Assembly (NCBI RefSeq): GCF_006569185.2
Contig: NZ_VIGC02000004.1
Span: 1-64,000 of the forward strand
DNA from: Litorilinea aerophila
GTDB lineage: Bacteria > Chloroflexota > Anaerolineae > Caldilineales > Caldilineaceae
Length of the DNA stretch: 64,000 nucleotides
Reading direction: 5' to 3'
How positions within the stretch are numbered: the first letter of the stretch is position 1; each line of letters starts with the position of its first letter. A program made the position numbers and the translations under genes. The notes under the pieces were generated by a model. The model was not told the DNA's origin. It worked only from the letters and a program-made list of their open reading frames with translations, and searched no databases. Positions 53,495 to 62,143 of the stretch are shown piece after piece.

Positions 53495-54490
53495 ATGGAT
53501 CCCATCCGCATGGCCCAATACGGGACAAAGCATGGCCACGCCGCGGGCAAGCTGCTGGCCATGTTGAACAACCCGGACGTGGAGCTGGCCGGCGTCTACG
53601 AGCCGGACCCGGAACGGCGGGCTGCCCTGATGGCCGAGCCGGGTCCGTTCCAGGAGGTCCGCTGGTTCGACCACAAGGAGGAACTGCTGGACGACCCCAC
53701 CATCGTGGCTGTGGCCTCCGAGGGGCTGAACGCCGAGAGCCTGGACCAGACTGAGGAGCTCGTAGCCGCGGGCAAGCACGTCTGGTACGACAAGCCGGCC
53801 GGCGACAACTGGCCCCAGTGGCAGCGTGTCGTCGCCCAGGCGCGCCAGAAGGGCCTCCACATTCAGATGGGCTACATGTTCCGCTATCACCACGGCTTCC
53901 GGCAGGTGGCGGAATGGGCCCGGTCGGGGCTGTTGGGCCATGTCTTCGCCATCCGCGCCCACATGTCCACCCACCTCACCGTGGCCCAGCGAGCGGTGAT
54001 CAGCCAGCACGCCGGGGGGATCTTTTATGACCTGGCCGGCCATATGCTGGACCAGATCGTCTGGATCCTGGGGCGGCCCCAGAAGGTGACCGCGTTTCTG
54101 CGCAACGACAGCGGCCTGGTGCCCGCGTTCCGGGACAACACCCTGGGGGTCTTCGAGTTCGAACGGGCCCTGGCCTACGTGGACATCGCTGCCATGGAAC
54201 CCCGCCCCATGGCCCGCCGCTTCGAGGTCTACGGTGACCGGGGCAGCGCCATCATCGTGGATCCCTTCGAGCCGGCCCGAACTTTACGCCTCTGCCTGGA
54301 AGAGGCGGCCGGCGGTTACGAGCAGGGCGAGCACTTCCTCCCCCTGCCCCCCCAGACCCGTCAGGAGATGTACCAGGCGGAGCTGATCGCCTTCCTGGCC
54401 ACCATCCGCGGTCACCAGCTGCCGGACCGTCCCCTGGATCACGAGCTGCTGGTCCAGGAGACCCTGCTCCGGGCCACAGGCGGCATCTGA
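53495..54490 (+). CDS. Gfo/Idh/MocA-family oxidoreductase (second, atypical)
   Basis: This 331-residue member of the same family has an altered N terminus: the glycine-rich loop reads MAQYGTKHGHAAGKLLAML instead of GxGxxG, and the EKP motif is YDKPAGDN. The catalytic-domain motif GGIFYDLAGHMLDQIVW retains Asp and His. Loss of the standard nucleotide loop suggests either a diverged cofactor mode or a non-redox role. It starts 3 bp after the preceding stop, so the two are translationally coupled and could form a complex. Confidence 0.85.
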   Translation: MDPIRMAQYGTKHGHAAGKLLAMLNNPDVELAGVYEPDPERRAALMAEPGPFQEVRWFDHKEELLDDPTIVAVASEGLNAESLDQTEELVAAGKHVWYDKPAGDNWPQWQRVVAQARQKGLHIQMGYMFRYHHGFRQVAEWARSGLLGHVFAIRAHMSTHLTVAQRAVISQHAGGIFYDLAGHMLDQIVWILGRPQKVTAFLRNDSGLVPAFRDNTLGVFEFERALAYVDIAAMEPRPMARRFEVYGDRGSAIIVDPFEPARTLRLCLEEAAGGYEQGEHFLPLPPQTRQEMYQAELIAFLATIRGHQLPDRPLDHELLVQETLLRATGGI

Positions 54491-54493
54491 TCC

Positions 54494-54540
54494 AGTGGTT
54501 CGTAGGTCAAGCATCCTTTCGTGACGAGGGCGCGGGGAAC
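54494..54540. repeat. Partial copy of the 105-bp repeat
   Basis: GTTCGTAGGTCAAGCATCCT followed by TTCGTGACGAGGGCGCGGGGA resembles the first 45 bp of the units at 2786-3415, with several changes that weaken the hairpin. It fills most of the 89-bp gap between two oxidoreductase genes. Confidence 0.6.
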
Positions 54541-54579
54541 GCCGACACTATCTTGCAAACGAACTTTGTGGAGGAATCA

Positions 54580-55845
54580 ATGGAACGCATTCCGTTAGCA
54601 ATTGTGGGCTGTGGTGGGATGGGCCACCGCCACCTGTACGGCCTGGCCGAACTGCACCGGGCCGGTCTCTCCCGCTTTGACCTGGTGGCCGCGTGCGACC
54701 CGGTGGCGGACAACGCCAACTCCCTGGCCGATCAGGCCGCGGAGTTCTTCGGACGGCGGCCGGCCGTGGTGGCGGACATGGCCGATCTGGTCCCCCTGGG
54801 CGTCGCGGCGGTGGACATCACCACCACGCCCCGCCACCATCACACCCTGGGCGTGACCGCCCTGGAGCACGGCTGGCACGCCATGATCGAGAAGCCGGTG
54901 GGCCTGACGGTGCGGGCCTGCAACCGGATCCGGCAGGCCGCGGCCCACAGGGGGCTGGTGGTGAGCGTGGCCGAGAACTACCGGCGGGATCCCATCAATC
55001 GGCTGGCCAGAGCCCTGCTGGATGCGGGCATCATCGGCACGCCCCGCTTCATGGTGCACAACACCGTGGGCGGCGGCAACCAGATGCTCATCTCCGTCTG
55101 GCGGCACATGAAGGATCAGAGTGGCGTCCTGCTGGATGTGGGCGTCCACTATGCGGATATGATGGAGTATTTCATGGGGCCCATCACCAGCGTCTACGCC
55201 CAGGTGCGTCTGCACGAGCCGGTGCGCCACAACCCCGCCGGCGCAGGGGAAGAGCCCCAGGCCAGCCCTGCGGGGGTCTACACCCGCTGGCAGAAGCAGA
55301 TGCCCGCGGATTTCGAAGTGACGGCCGAGGATGCGGTCTACGCCACGGTCAACTTCGCCAGCGGCGCGGTGGGCCAGTACATCGAGGATCACGCCGGCCA
55401 TGGCAAGGGCCTCTGGTCTCGCCTGATTTATGGCTCCCTGGGCTCGCTGGACCTGCCCCACGACCGCAGCGGCCATCCCATCACCCTGTACCGGGAACAG
55501 GGGCGCCAGGTGGTGGATGACGGCCGCCTGCTGGATCTGGTGCCGGACTTTCACCTGAACCGGGCCACGGCTACCCTCTTTGGGGGCGACCGCCTCTGGC
55601 GCTACGATTTCCCCTTCGCCGAGACCGACCGCAAGCTCATCGCCGTGGAGTACGACGACTTCGCCGGCGCCATCCTGGGCGAGCATCCCATCGATGTGGA
55701 CCTGGACCAGGGGACCCGCTCCGTTGCGGTTTCCTACGCCATGCTGGAGTCGGGCGTGGCCGGTCGTCCGGTGACCCTGGACGAGGTGCTGAACGAGCAG
55801 GTGGATGCATATCAGCGGGAGATCAACGAGGGGCTGGGCCTTTGA
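54580..55845 (+). CDS. Gfo/Idh/MocA-family oxidoreductase (third)
   Basis: This 421-residue NAD(P)-dependent oxidoreductase has a canonical loop (AIVGCGGMGHRHLYG), ACDPVAD at the end of strand 2, and IEKPVGLTV near residue 106. VLLDVGVHYADMMEYFMGPI carries the catalytic Asp and His (D-x-x-x-H). The longer C-terminal domain includes EVTAEDAVYATVNFASGAVG. ATG 54580 follows GTGGAGGAATCA. It closes the sugar-acid run; an 790-bp hairpin-repeat region follows, which probably ends the transcription unit. Confidence 0.9.
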   Translation: MERIPLAIVGCGGMGHRHLYGLAELHRAGLSRFDLVAACDPVADNANSLADQAAEFFGRRPAVVADMADLVPLGVAAVDITTTPRHHHTLGVTALEHGWHAMIEKPVGLTVRACNRIRQAAAHRGLVVSVAENYRRDPINRLARALLDAGIIGTPRFMVHNTVGGGNQMLISVWRHMKDQSGVLLDVGVHYADMMEYFMGPITSVYAQVRLHEPVRHNPAGAGEEPQASPAGVYTRWQKQMPADFEVTAEDAVYATVNFASGAVGQYIEDHAGHGKGLWSRLIYGSLGSLDLPHDRSGHPITLYREQGRQVVDDGRLLDLVPDFHLNRATATLFGGDRLWRYDFPFAETDRKLIAVEYDDFAGAILGEHPIDVDLDQGTRSVAVSYAMLESGVAGRPVTLDEVLNEQVDAYQREINEGLGL

Positions 55846-55879
55846 GGGCCATGAGCCATCCGCCCGGATTAGGCGCAAC

Positions 55880-56510
55880 GGGACGTAGGGCGGGCCGACG
55901 GGGTATCGGCATCCGTCCGGATCCGGCGGCATCGGGCGGCTGGGAGCCCGCCCCTACGGCAAACCGGCATTTTTTCGCAATTGGCGACAACGGGCGGGCA
56001 CGGCGGCCCGCCTCTACGGGAACCGGTGCCACGTCGTAGGCGCAGCTCGTAGCTGCGCCTACGTCTCTGCCCCTCCATCCACCCGGAACTGGCGACCTCG
56101 TGCGGTTAGAAACCGCACCTACGGCACGGGTTGCCATCCGCCCCAGTTGGGCCACGGATCCGTAGGGCGGGTCTCCGGCCCGCCGAACGTGGCCGGATCT
56201 GCGGGAACCGGCATCATCGGGTGGGCACGGTACCGGACCGGTGCCACGTCATAGGCGCAGCTCGTCGCTGCGCATCGACAGCATCCCTTCGTCCGCCTGG
56301 GCCTGGCGACACCGTGCGGCCAGAGACCGCACCTACGGCAAACCGGCGCCCTTCCTCGGCTGTCGGAATCGCGCGGGCACGGTACCGGACCGGTGCCACG
56401 TCGTAGGCGCAGCTCGTCGCTGCCCTTCCATCCACCCGGAACTGGCGCCATCGTGCGGTTAGAAACCGCACCTGCGGTGTGGTGATATTGTGCGGCTTGG
56501 AGCCGCCAAC
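55880..56510. repeat. Dense array of intergenic hairpin repeats
   Basis: The 788-bp gap holds more than ten short palindromes of related design. Examples are CGTAGGGCGGGCC...GCCCGCCCCTACGG (55885-55965), CGTAGGCGCAGCTCGTAGCT with its complement (a near-perfect palindrome at 56036-56063), GTGCGGTTAGAAACCGCACC (56099-56118 and 56454-56473), GTGCGGCCAGAGACCGCACC (about 56314-56333) and GTAGGGCGGGTCTCCGGCCC (about 56162). Three composite blocks beginning ACCGGTGCC run at about 56022-56124, 56237-56338 and 56389-56477. No reading frame here resembles a gene; 56511-56633 holds the leader of the next gene. Confidence 0.88.
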
Positions 56511-56633
56511 GAATCTGGGCCACACCGAAACCATCCACGCTTGGCGTTCGGTCTGGGGTCATGTTAAAGTTGAGTGTTGGCAAAATGACATTCCATTCCA
56601 TCACTCCAAGCGACATGGCAGGTTTCTAAAACG

Positions 56634-58667
56634 ATGAAAGCAAACGGTCTGTGGACGGCGCTGCCCATACGTTGGCTGGACCGCTGGCTCCCCAGCGAGG
56701 TGCCCTTGCTGGCCGGTGCCGCCATCCTGGTGGGCCTGGGGGCTGGCGGCAGCGTCTGGCTCTTCAAGTATCTAATCGAGGTGGCGACAGCTTTTTCCTT
56801 TGGGTGGCTGGCCGAGCAGCTTTTACAGCCCTGGGGATCGTGGACGGTGGCGCTGGTGCCCGTGCTGGGCGGGCTGGTGGTGGGCTTGATCGTCCACTTC
56901 TTTGTCGGGGTCGAACGCCACCATGGGGTGGCGGGGATCATCGAATCGGTGGCTCTGGCCGGGGGACGGCTGCGCTACTGGCGCATTCCGGCCAAGGCCC
57001 TGGCATCGGTGGTTTCCATCGGCAGCGGCGCATCGGTCGGCCCGGAAGATCCCTCGGTCCAGATCGGCGCGGGCTTTGGCTCCATGTTTGGCCAGCTCTT
57101 CCGGCTCTCCGATGAGCGGGTGCGGGCGCTGGTGGCGGGCGGCGCGGCAGCCGGCATCGCCGCGGCTTTCAACGCGCCCATCGCCGGCGTCTTCTTCTCC
57201 CTGGAGCTGTTGCTGGGGGAGCTCAACGGCAACGCGTGGGGGACCATCATCCTGGCCTCCTTCGTCTCGGCCGTCTTCACCCAGGCGGTCTCTGGTCCCC
57301 AGCCGGCCTTCCACATCCCAGCCTATGCCTTTCACTCCATCGGGGAGCTGCCCCTGTACCTGGGGCTGGGGCTGGTGGCCGGGCCCATTGCGGCGCTGTA
57401 CGTTCGCCTCTTGTATACCTTCCAGGATTTGTTCCACCTGTGGCACGTGCCCCGCTGGTGTAAGCCCATGGCCGCGGGGCTGGTGGTGGGGCTGGTGGGC
57501 ATCTGGTTGCCCCAACTCTTCGGCGTGGGCTATGGCACCATCGAGGCCATCCTGGCCGGCCAGGATCTGGCCATCGGCCTGCTGTTGGCCCTGCTGGTAG
57601 GCAAGCTCATCCTGACGCCGGTGAGCATCGGCGGTGGGTTTTTGGGCGGCGTCTTTGCCCCCTCCCTCTTCGTGGGGGCGGTGCTGGGCGGCGCCTATGG
57701 CCTGGTCTGTGAGCAGCTTTTCCCTGGGCTTCCGTTGGCGCCGCCGGCCTTCGCCATGGTGGGCATGGCCGCGGTGCTGGCCGGTGCGGTCCATGCGCCG
57801 CTGACGGCCATCATCCTGCTCTTTGAGATGACCAACGACTACCGCATCATCCTGCCCTTGATGTTTGCCGTCACCGTCAGCATCCTGGTTTCCCAGCGGC
57901 TGCAGCGGGATTCGGTCTACACCTTGGGGCTGGCCCGCCACGGGATTCGCATCGAGCGGGGGCGGGACGTGGAGGTGCTGGAAGCCATCACCGTGGGCGA
58001 AGTCATGCAGCGGACGCCTGTCCTGCTCTTCGAAGATGATACCCTGGAAGAAGCCACTGACAAGCTCATGGAAATTCGTGCCCATGGGCTACCCGTGTTG
58101 AATCGGGACGGTGAGCTCACCGGCATTTTGACCGTGCAGGACATCGAGCGGGCCCAGACCGCGGGTAAGACCCGGGTCAGCGAGGCCTGCACCCGGGAGC
58201 TGGTGGTGGCGTATCCGGATGAGAGCCTGGCCGTGGCCCTGCGGCGCATGGGCGTGCGGGATATCGGCCGGCTGCCGGTGGTGGACCGGGACAATCCCCG
58301 GCGTCTGCTGGGCGTCCTGCGGCGGACGGATGTGATCCGGGCCTACGACCTGGCCTTGACTCGCCGGGAAGCCCTGCGCCACCGGGCCCATCAGGTGCGG
58401 TTGGGTGCGGTGAGCGGCCTGAACGTGGAAGAGATCCGCATCGGCCAGGGGGCACCCTGTGCCGGGCGGCGGGTGAGCGAGGTGCCGTGGCCTCGGGACT
58501 CGGTCATCGCCACCCTGCGACGCAAACGGAAGACCCTCATCCCCCACGGAGACACCGTGCTCCAGCCCGGGGACATCCTGGCTGTGGTGGCTGAAGGGGA
58601 GGCGCTGCAGGAAGTGCGCAGCCTTTGTGGCGACGGAGGCGCAGCACACCGTAACGGTCGAAAGTAA
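56634..58667 (+). CDS. ClC chloride channel/antiporter with CBS and TrkA-C domains
   Basis: This 677-residue membrane protein has about ten hydrophobic helices of the ClC fold (residues 20-430). SIGSGASVGPEDPSVQIGAG near residue 128 corresponds to the GREGP selectivity/gating loop with the gating glutamate kept but Gly replaced by Asp, and GGGFLGGVFAPSLFVGAVLG near 333 is the GxFxP loop. A CBS pair follows (VGEVMQRTPVLLF..., VSEACTREL...IGRLPVVDRD; about 455-585). A C-terminal RCK_C/TrkA-C domain (VPWPRDSVIATLRRKRKTLI ... VLQPGDILAVVAEGE) ends it. Cytosolic domains imply regulation by nucleotides or ligands. Channel versus H+ exchanger cannot be decided here. Confidence 0.9.
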   Translation: MKANGLWTALPIRWLDRWLPSEVPLLAGAAILVGLGAGGSVWLFKYLIEVATAFSFGWLAEQLLQPWGSWTVALVPVLGGLVVGLIVHFFVGVERHHGVAGIIESVALAGGRLRYWRIPAKALASVVSIGSGASVGPEDPSVQIGAGFGSMFGQLFRLSDERVRALVAGGAAAGIAAAFNAPIAGVFFSLELLLGELNGNAWGTIILASFVSAVFTQAVSGPQPAFHIPAYAFHSIGELPLYLGLGLVAGPIAALYVRLLYTFQDLFHLWHVPRWCKPMAAGLVVGLVGIWLPQLFGVGYGTIEAILAGQDLAIGLLLALLVGKLILTPVSIGGGFLGGVFAPSLFVGAVLGGAYGLVCEQLFPGLPLAPPAFAMVGMAAVLAGAVHAPLTAIILLFEMTNDYRIILPLMFAVTVSILVSQRLQRDSVYTLGLARHGIRIERGRDVEVLEAITVGEVMQRTPVLLFEDDTLEEATDKLMEIRAHGLPVLNRDGELTGILTVQDIERAQTAGKTRVSEACTRELVVAYPDESLAVALRRMGVRDIGRLPVVDRDNPRRLLGVLRRTDVIRAYDLALTRREALRHRAHQVRLGAVSGLNVEEIRIGQGAPCAGRRVSEVPWPRDSVIATLRRKRKTLIPHGDTVLQPGDILAVVAEGEALQEVRSLCGDGGAAHRNGRK

Positions 58668-58704
58668 GTCGAGGGTAATCGGTGGGCAGGGAAAGGAGGA
58701 GGCC

Positions 58705-60198
58705 ATGGAACTGCTGCTGGGGATTGACATCGGCACCACCAATGTGAAGGCGGTGTTGGCCACCCCGGAAGGGCAGGTGATCGCCCAGGCCTCCGTTTCT
58801 TATCCCCTGGCCCATCCCCGCCCCGGGTGGGCAGAACAAGATCCTGCGGACTGGTGGCAGGGAGCTGTCCAGGTCGTCCGGACCCTGGTGGCCCGGGCCG
58901 ATGTTCGGCCAGAGCAGATTCAGGGGATCGGCGTGAGTGGCCAGGGCTGTGCCGTCACCCTTCTGGATGGGCGTGGCCGCGTGGTTCGCCCGGCCATCAT
59001 CTGGATGGACAGCCGGGCGGAACCCCAGTGTGATGTCTTGCGGGCCCGGTGTGCTGATGTCATCCTGCAGCGCAACGGCAAGCAGCCTTCTCCCTACAAC
59101 GCGGATCCGTCCCTCATGTGGCTGCGCGACCACGAGCCGGAATCCCTGGCGGCGGCTCAGGTCAGCCTGACCACGACGGGATACATGAATTTTCGGCTGA
59201 CAGGCCGGCCTGTGGAAAATCTCTCCGATGCCAGTATCCTTTTTGCGTTTGACCTGGCAACGGAGAGCTGGTCGGAGGAATTGATCCATTGTTTTGGCCT
59301 GCCCCGGCACCTGTACCCGCAGTTGGTGCGCTGTCAGGAGGTAATCGGCCCCTTAACTCAACAGGCTGCCGCGGATCTGGGGCTGAGGCCAGGTATCCCG
59401 GTGGTGGGCGGGGGCGAGGACACCTCATCAGCCGGGCTGGCCATTGGCGTGGTTTCTCCGGGCCAGGCTTTGCTGTCGCTGGGTACCGCCGGCACCCTGT
59501 ACACCGTCCAGGATGAGCCGGTTGTGGACCGACACCTGATCGCCTTTCTACATGTGTTGGAGGGTCAGATTTTGTTGGGGGGCTCCATGACGGCGGTGGG
59601 CGCTTCCCTGGCCTGGTGTCGCCGCTGGATAGGGGAGGAGCTGGACTACCAGGCCCTGGTGACGTTGGCAGCCCAGAGCCGGCCTGGAGCAGGCGGCCTC
59701 CTCTACCTGCCTTACCTGAGTGGCGAGCTGCAACCCATCAATGATGGGTATGCCCGGGGTCTTTTCTTTGGGCTCAACATGGGGACCGACCGGAGTGATC
59801 TGGTGCGGGCTGTGCTGGAAGGGACGGCATTTGCCATCCGCCACAACTTGCAGGTGACCCTGGACGCAGGGGTAGCCGTTCACGAGATCCGGGCTGTGGG
59901 AGGGCCCACCCGGAGCCGCCTCTGGTGTCAGATCATCGCTGACGTGACAGGACAACCTGTCTCGGTGTTGGCAGAGGGAGCCGGGGCACCCTTGGGCAAT
60001 GCCCTGCTGGCCGCAGCCGGTATTGGCCTGATCGCCGATGCCGGGGCCACTGCCCGTCGCGCAGCCCGGGTGCAGGAACTGTTCGCGCCGGATCCCGAGG
60101 CGCATGCCCTCTATGACCGCCTTTTTCCCATTTACCGTTCCCTCTATCCGGCTCTGAAAGAGCAATTTGCTGCTTTGGTTCGGGCGGCCCAAGCGTAG
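58705..60198 (+). CDS. FGGY-family sugar kinase (xylulokinase-like)
   Basis: This 497-residue carbohydrate kinase shows the N-terminal phosphate loop LLGIDIGTTNVKAVL, the catalytic base in IIWMDSRAEPQC, and the C-terminal FGGY block RAVGGPTRSRLWCQIIADVT and GAPLGNALLAA. It resembles xylulokinases and related ketose kinases; the true sugar is not certain. ATG 58705 has AAAGGAGGAGG upstream and overlaps nothing, being 38 bp after the ClC gene. Its position just before a sugar importer suggests that it phosphorylates the sugar taken up. Confidence 0.9.
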   Translation: MELLLGIDIGTTNVKAVLATPEGQVIAQASVSYPLAHPRPGWAEQDPADWWQGAVQVVRTLVARADVRPEQIQGIGVSGQGCAVTLLDGRGRVVRPAIIWMDSRAEPQCDVLRARCADVILQRNGKQPSPYNADPSLMWLRDHEPESLAAAQVSLTTTGYMNFRLTGRPVENLSDASILFAFDLATESWSEELIHCFGLPRHLYPQLVRCQEVIGPLTQQAAADLGLRPGIPVVGGGEDTSSAGLAIGVVSPGQALLSLGTAGTLYTVQDEPVVDRHLIAFLHVLEGQILLGGSMTAVGASLAWCRRWIGEELDYQALVTLAAQSRPGAGGLLYLPYLSGELQPINDGYARGLFFGLNMGTDRSDLVRAVLEGTAFAIRHNLQVTLDAGVAVHEIRAVGGPTRSRLWCQIIADVTGQPVSVLAEGAGAPLGNALLAAAGIGLIADAGATARRAARVQELFAPDPEAHALYDRLFPIYRSLYPALKEQFAALVRAAQA

Positions 60199-60253
60199 CC
60201 GACCCGTCTTCCCTGGTCGCTCAGCATCGGCGGGAGGGGCATTTTCCCTCGAT

Positions 60254-60282
60254 TTGGCAATCCTGCCAACAGTTGTTATGAT
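60254..60282 (+). promoter_or_regulatory. Promoter and operator-like repeat of sugar importer
   Basis: TTGGCA (60254-60259), a 17-nt spacer and TATGAT (60277-60282) form a good promoter about 345 bp before the binding-protein start. The -35 box is the left half of an inverted repeat TTGGCA-N4-TGCCAA (60254-60269), a plausible repressor site. The long leader (60290-60626) contains no recognised gene or riboswitch. Confidence 0.6.
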
Positions 60283-60626
60283 TGGGAAGCTATCCCATCA
60301 AGTGTGATCGACATCCGAACGAGCTGCCAATCCCCTTCAGCAGCTTTATCGTCACCGGCCCGCGAATTTTCGCATAGCAGTCGCGGTCATCTTTGTGCCC
60401 ATGCCGCTTTCTTCCCAGGGTGTGGCGCTGGGTGACATCCTGTGAGCTGGCGAGACCTACAGGTGTGGACCCGCCGTCCAGTGCCTGAGTCGACCCAATG
60501 GCCGGCGGTACCCGTCCCCAGGGAGCGCTGTGCCTTTCCCTTCCTAATCGGGCAATCCTCGGTACCCCCTGACCGATGGTTGTGTGGTGTACAGATCCGC
60601 TATTACCATCAAAAGGAGGAACGACT

Positions 60627-62003
60627 ATGGCGTTTTCCCATCTTTCCCGCCGGCGATTCTTGAAACTGTCGGCCGTGGGCGGAGTTGGCCTGGCCCTGGC
60701 GGCCTGCGCGGCTCCGGCGGCGCCAGGAGGCAGCGAGCAGGCAGAGAGTGCTGCTGCTCCTGCCCAGGAGACCACTACCATCCGCTTTATGTCTCGAGCG
60801 GGAGCCCGCTATTTGCCCACCTATGAAGAGGTCCTGGCCACCGACTTCCGGGAGCAGAACCCCAACATCGAGGTCCAGATCGAACCGGCGCCCGATGGCT
60901 GGCAGGACAAATTGCTGGCGCAGATGGTGGCGGGCACCGCCGTGGACATCTTCCAGGCCTGGGGCAATATCTTCTTCAACTGGACGGAGCGAGACCTGAT
61001 CCTGGATGTTCAGCCCTATGTGGACCTGACCATGACCGACGAGGAAGTCGCCGACTACAACGAGTTCCAGTGGGAAGGTCTGGTGATGCGTGGGATCCGG
61101 GTCGGCATGCCCAAATACATCAACCTGATGACGGTCACCATCAACAAGGATCTTTTCGACCGCTACGACGTGGAATATCCGCCAGAAGACGGGGAGTGGG
61201 ACCACGACGATTACTACGACATGGCCAGGCGGCTGACCGAGGCAGCCCGCAAGGAGGGCGAAGAAAACCGATGGGGCGGCTGGATTCCAGCCTGGGCCTG
61301 GGATCGCTTCTGGTACCGGGTGGACATGTTCGGCGGCCGGGTGGTCGACGAGAAATACGGCACCAAATGCATGTTGGACACGCCCGAATCCCAGGCAGCG
61401 CTGCAATGGATCTGGGACGGTATGTGGAAGGACAACTATTTTGCCCAACCGGCCCAGGTGGAGAACCAGTGGTTCCGGGCTGCCATGACCCCGGGCTTCG
61501 TCTGTATGGCCGAGAGCGGCACCTATCCCATCTCTACCGAAGACGAACTGCGCCCTGCCTTCCGCTGGGATATGCGCCACGTGCCCAAGGGGCCCACGGG
61601 CATTCGCAAGGTCTTGGGCACGACAGATGCCTGGTCCATCACCAAACAGACCAAGCATCCAGACGAGGCCTGGGCCGTGCTCAAGTTCCTCTCAGGTCCC
61701 ATCTTCCAGCGCAAGGCCATCGTGGGCGCCGAGGGTATTATCCCCGTGCTCAAGTCCTTGATCAGCACGTTCATCGACGACGTGCGGGCCCTGCGGCCGG
61801 AGCTGGAGGACGTCCGCCTGGAGACCATCCAGGAGATCCTGGATTGGGGCTATGCAGAGGATACCTTCTGGTTCAAGAACCAGAACGCCGCCTACGAGAT
61901 TATTAACCCGGCGCTGGAAAAAGTATACATAGTGGGTGACGTGGGTCCCGAGTATTTCATCGAGATCTGCCAACAGGTCAACGAATCTCAGATGGAAAGC
62001 TGA
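60627..62003 (+). CDS. Sugar ABC transporter substrate-binding lipoprotein
   Basis: This 458-residue family 1 extracellular solute-binding protein (CUT1 type) has an N terminus combining a twin-arginine motif (SRRRFLKLSAVGGVGLALAA) with a lipobox cysteine at AAC, so it is probably folded before export and then lipid-anchored. ATNP-like linkers give way to TTIRFMSRAGARYLPTYEEV and a typical AGTAVDIFQAWGN strand. ATG 60627 has AAAAGGAGG. The two permease genes follow. The ligand is most likely an oligosaccharide or sugar, not specified by sequence. Confidence 0.92.
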   Translation: MAFSHLSRRRFLKLSAVGGVGLALAACAAPAAPGGSEQAESAAAPAQETTTIRFMSRAGARYLPTYEEVLATDFREQNPNIEVQIEPAPDGWQDKLLAQMVAGTAVDIFQAWGNIFFNWTERDLILDVQPYVDLTMTDEEVADYNEFQWEGLVMRGIRVGMPKYINLMTVTINKDLFDRYDVEYPPEDGEWDHDDYYDMARRLTEAARKEGEENRWGGWIPAWAWDRFWYRVDMFGGRVVDEKYGTKCMLDTPESQAALQWIWDGMWKDNYFAQPAQVENQWFRAAMTPGFVCMAESGTYPISTEDELRPAFRWDMRHVPKGPTGIRKVLGTTDAWSITKQTKHPDEAWAVLKFLSGPIFQRKAIVGAEGIIPVLKSLISTFIDDVRALRPELEDVRLETIQEILDWGYAEDTFWFKNQNAAYEIINPALEKVYIVGDVGPEYFIEICQQVNESQMES

Positions 62004-62019
62004 TCTGGCCATGGCTGGA

Positions 62020-62059
62020 GGGGGCGCAACCAGGAGTGTCGAGACCTGGTTGCGCCCCC
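62020..62059 (+). terminator. 15-bp hairpin between binding protein and permease
   Basis: GGGGGCGCAACCAGG (62020-62034) pairs perfectly with 62045-62059 around a 10-nt loop, 17 bp after the binding-protein stop. No U-tract follows. Such intercistronic stems commonly protect the binding-protein message and lower permease expression. Confidence 0.65.
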
Positions 62060-62143
62060 CGGGTTCACCAATGCCCCGCCCAAGGGGTCAGTCCCGCGGA
62101 GCTGACTGTTGCGGCGTGGTGTGAGCTGCAGAGGAGTTATGGA

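Noticed and set aside
52040-54043. 667-codon minus-strand frame over the oxidoreductase genes and 28-bp array
   Set aside because: It is antisense to two well-supported genes, and its C-terminal repeats come from the 28-bp array read through three frames.
60290-60620. Minus-strand frame in the sugar-importer leader
   Set aside because: No similarity or start signal; it overlaps the predicted promoter transcript of the importer.
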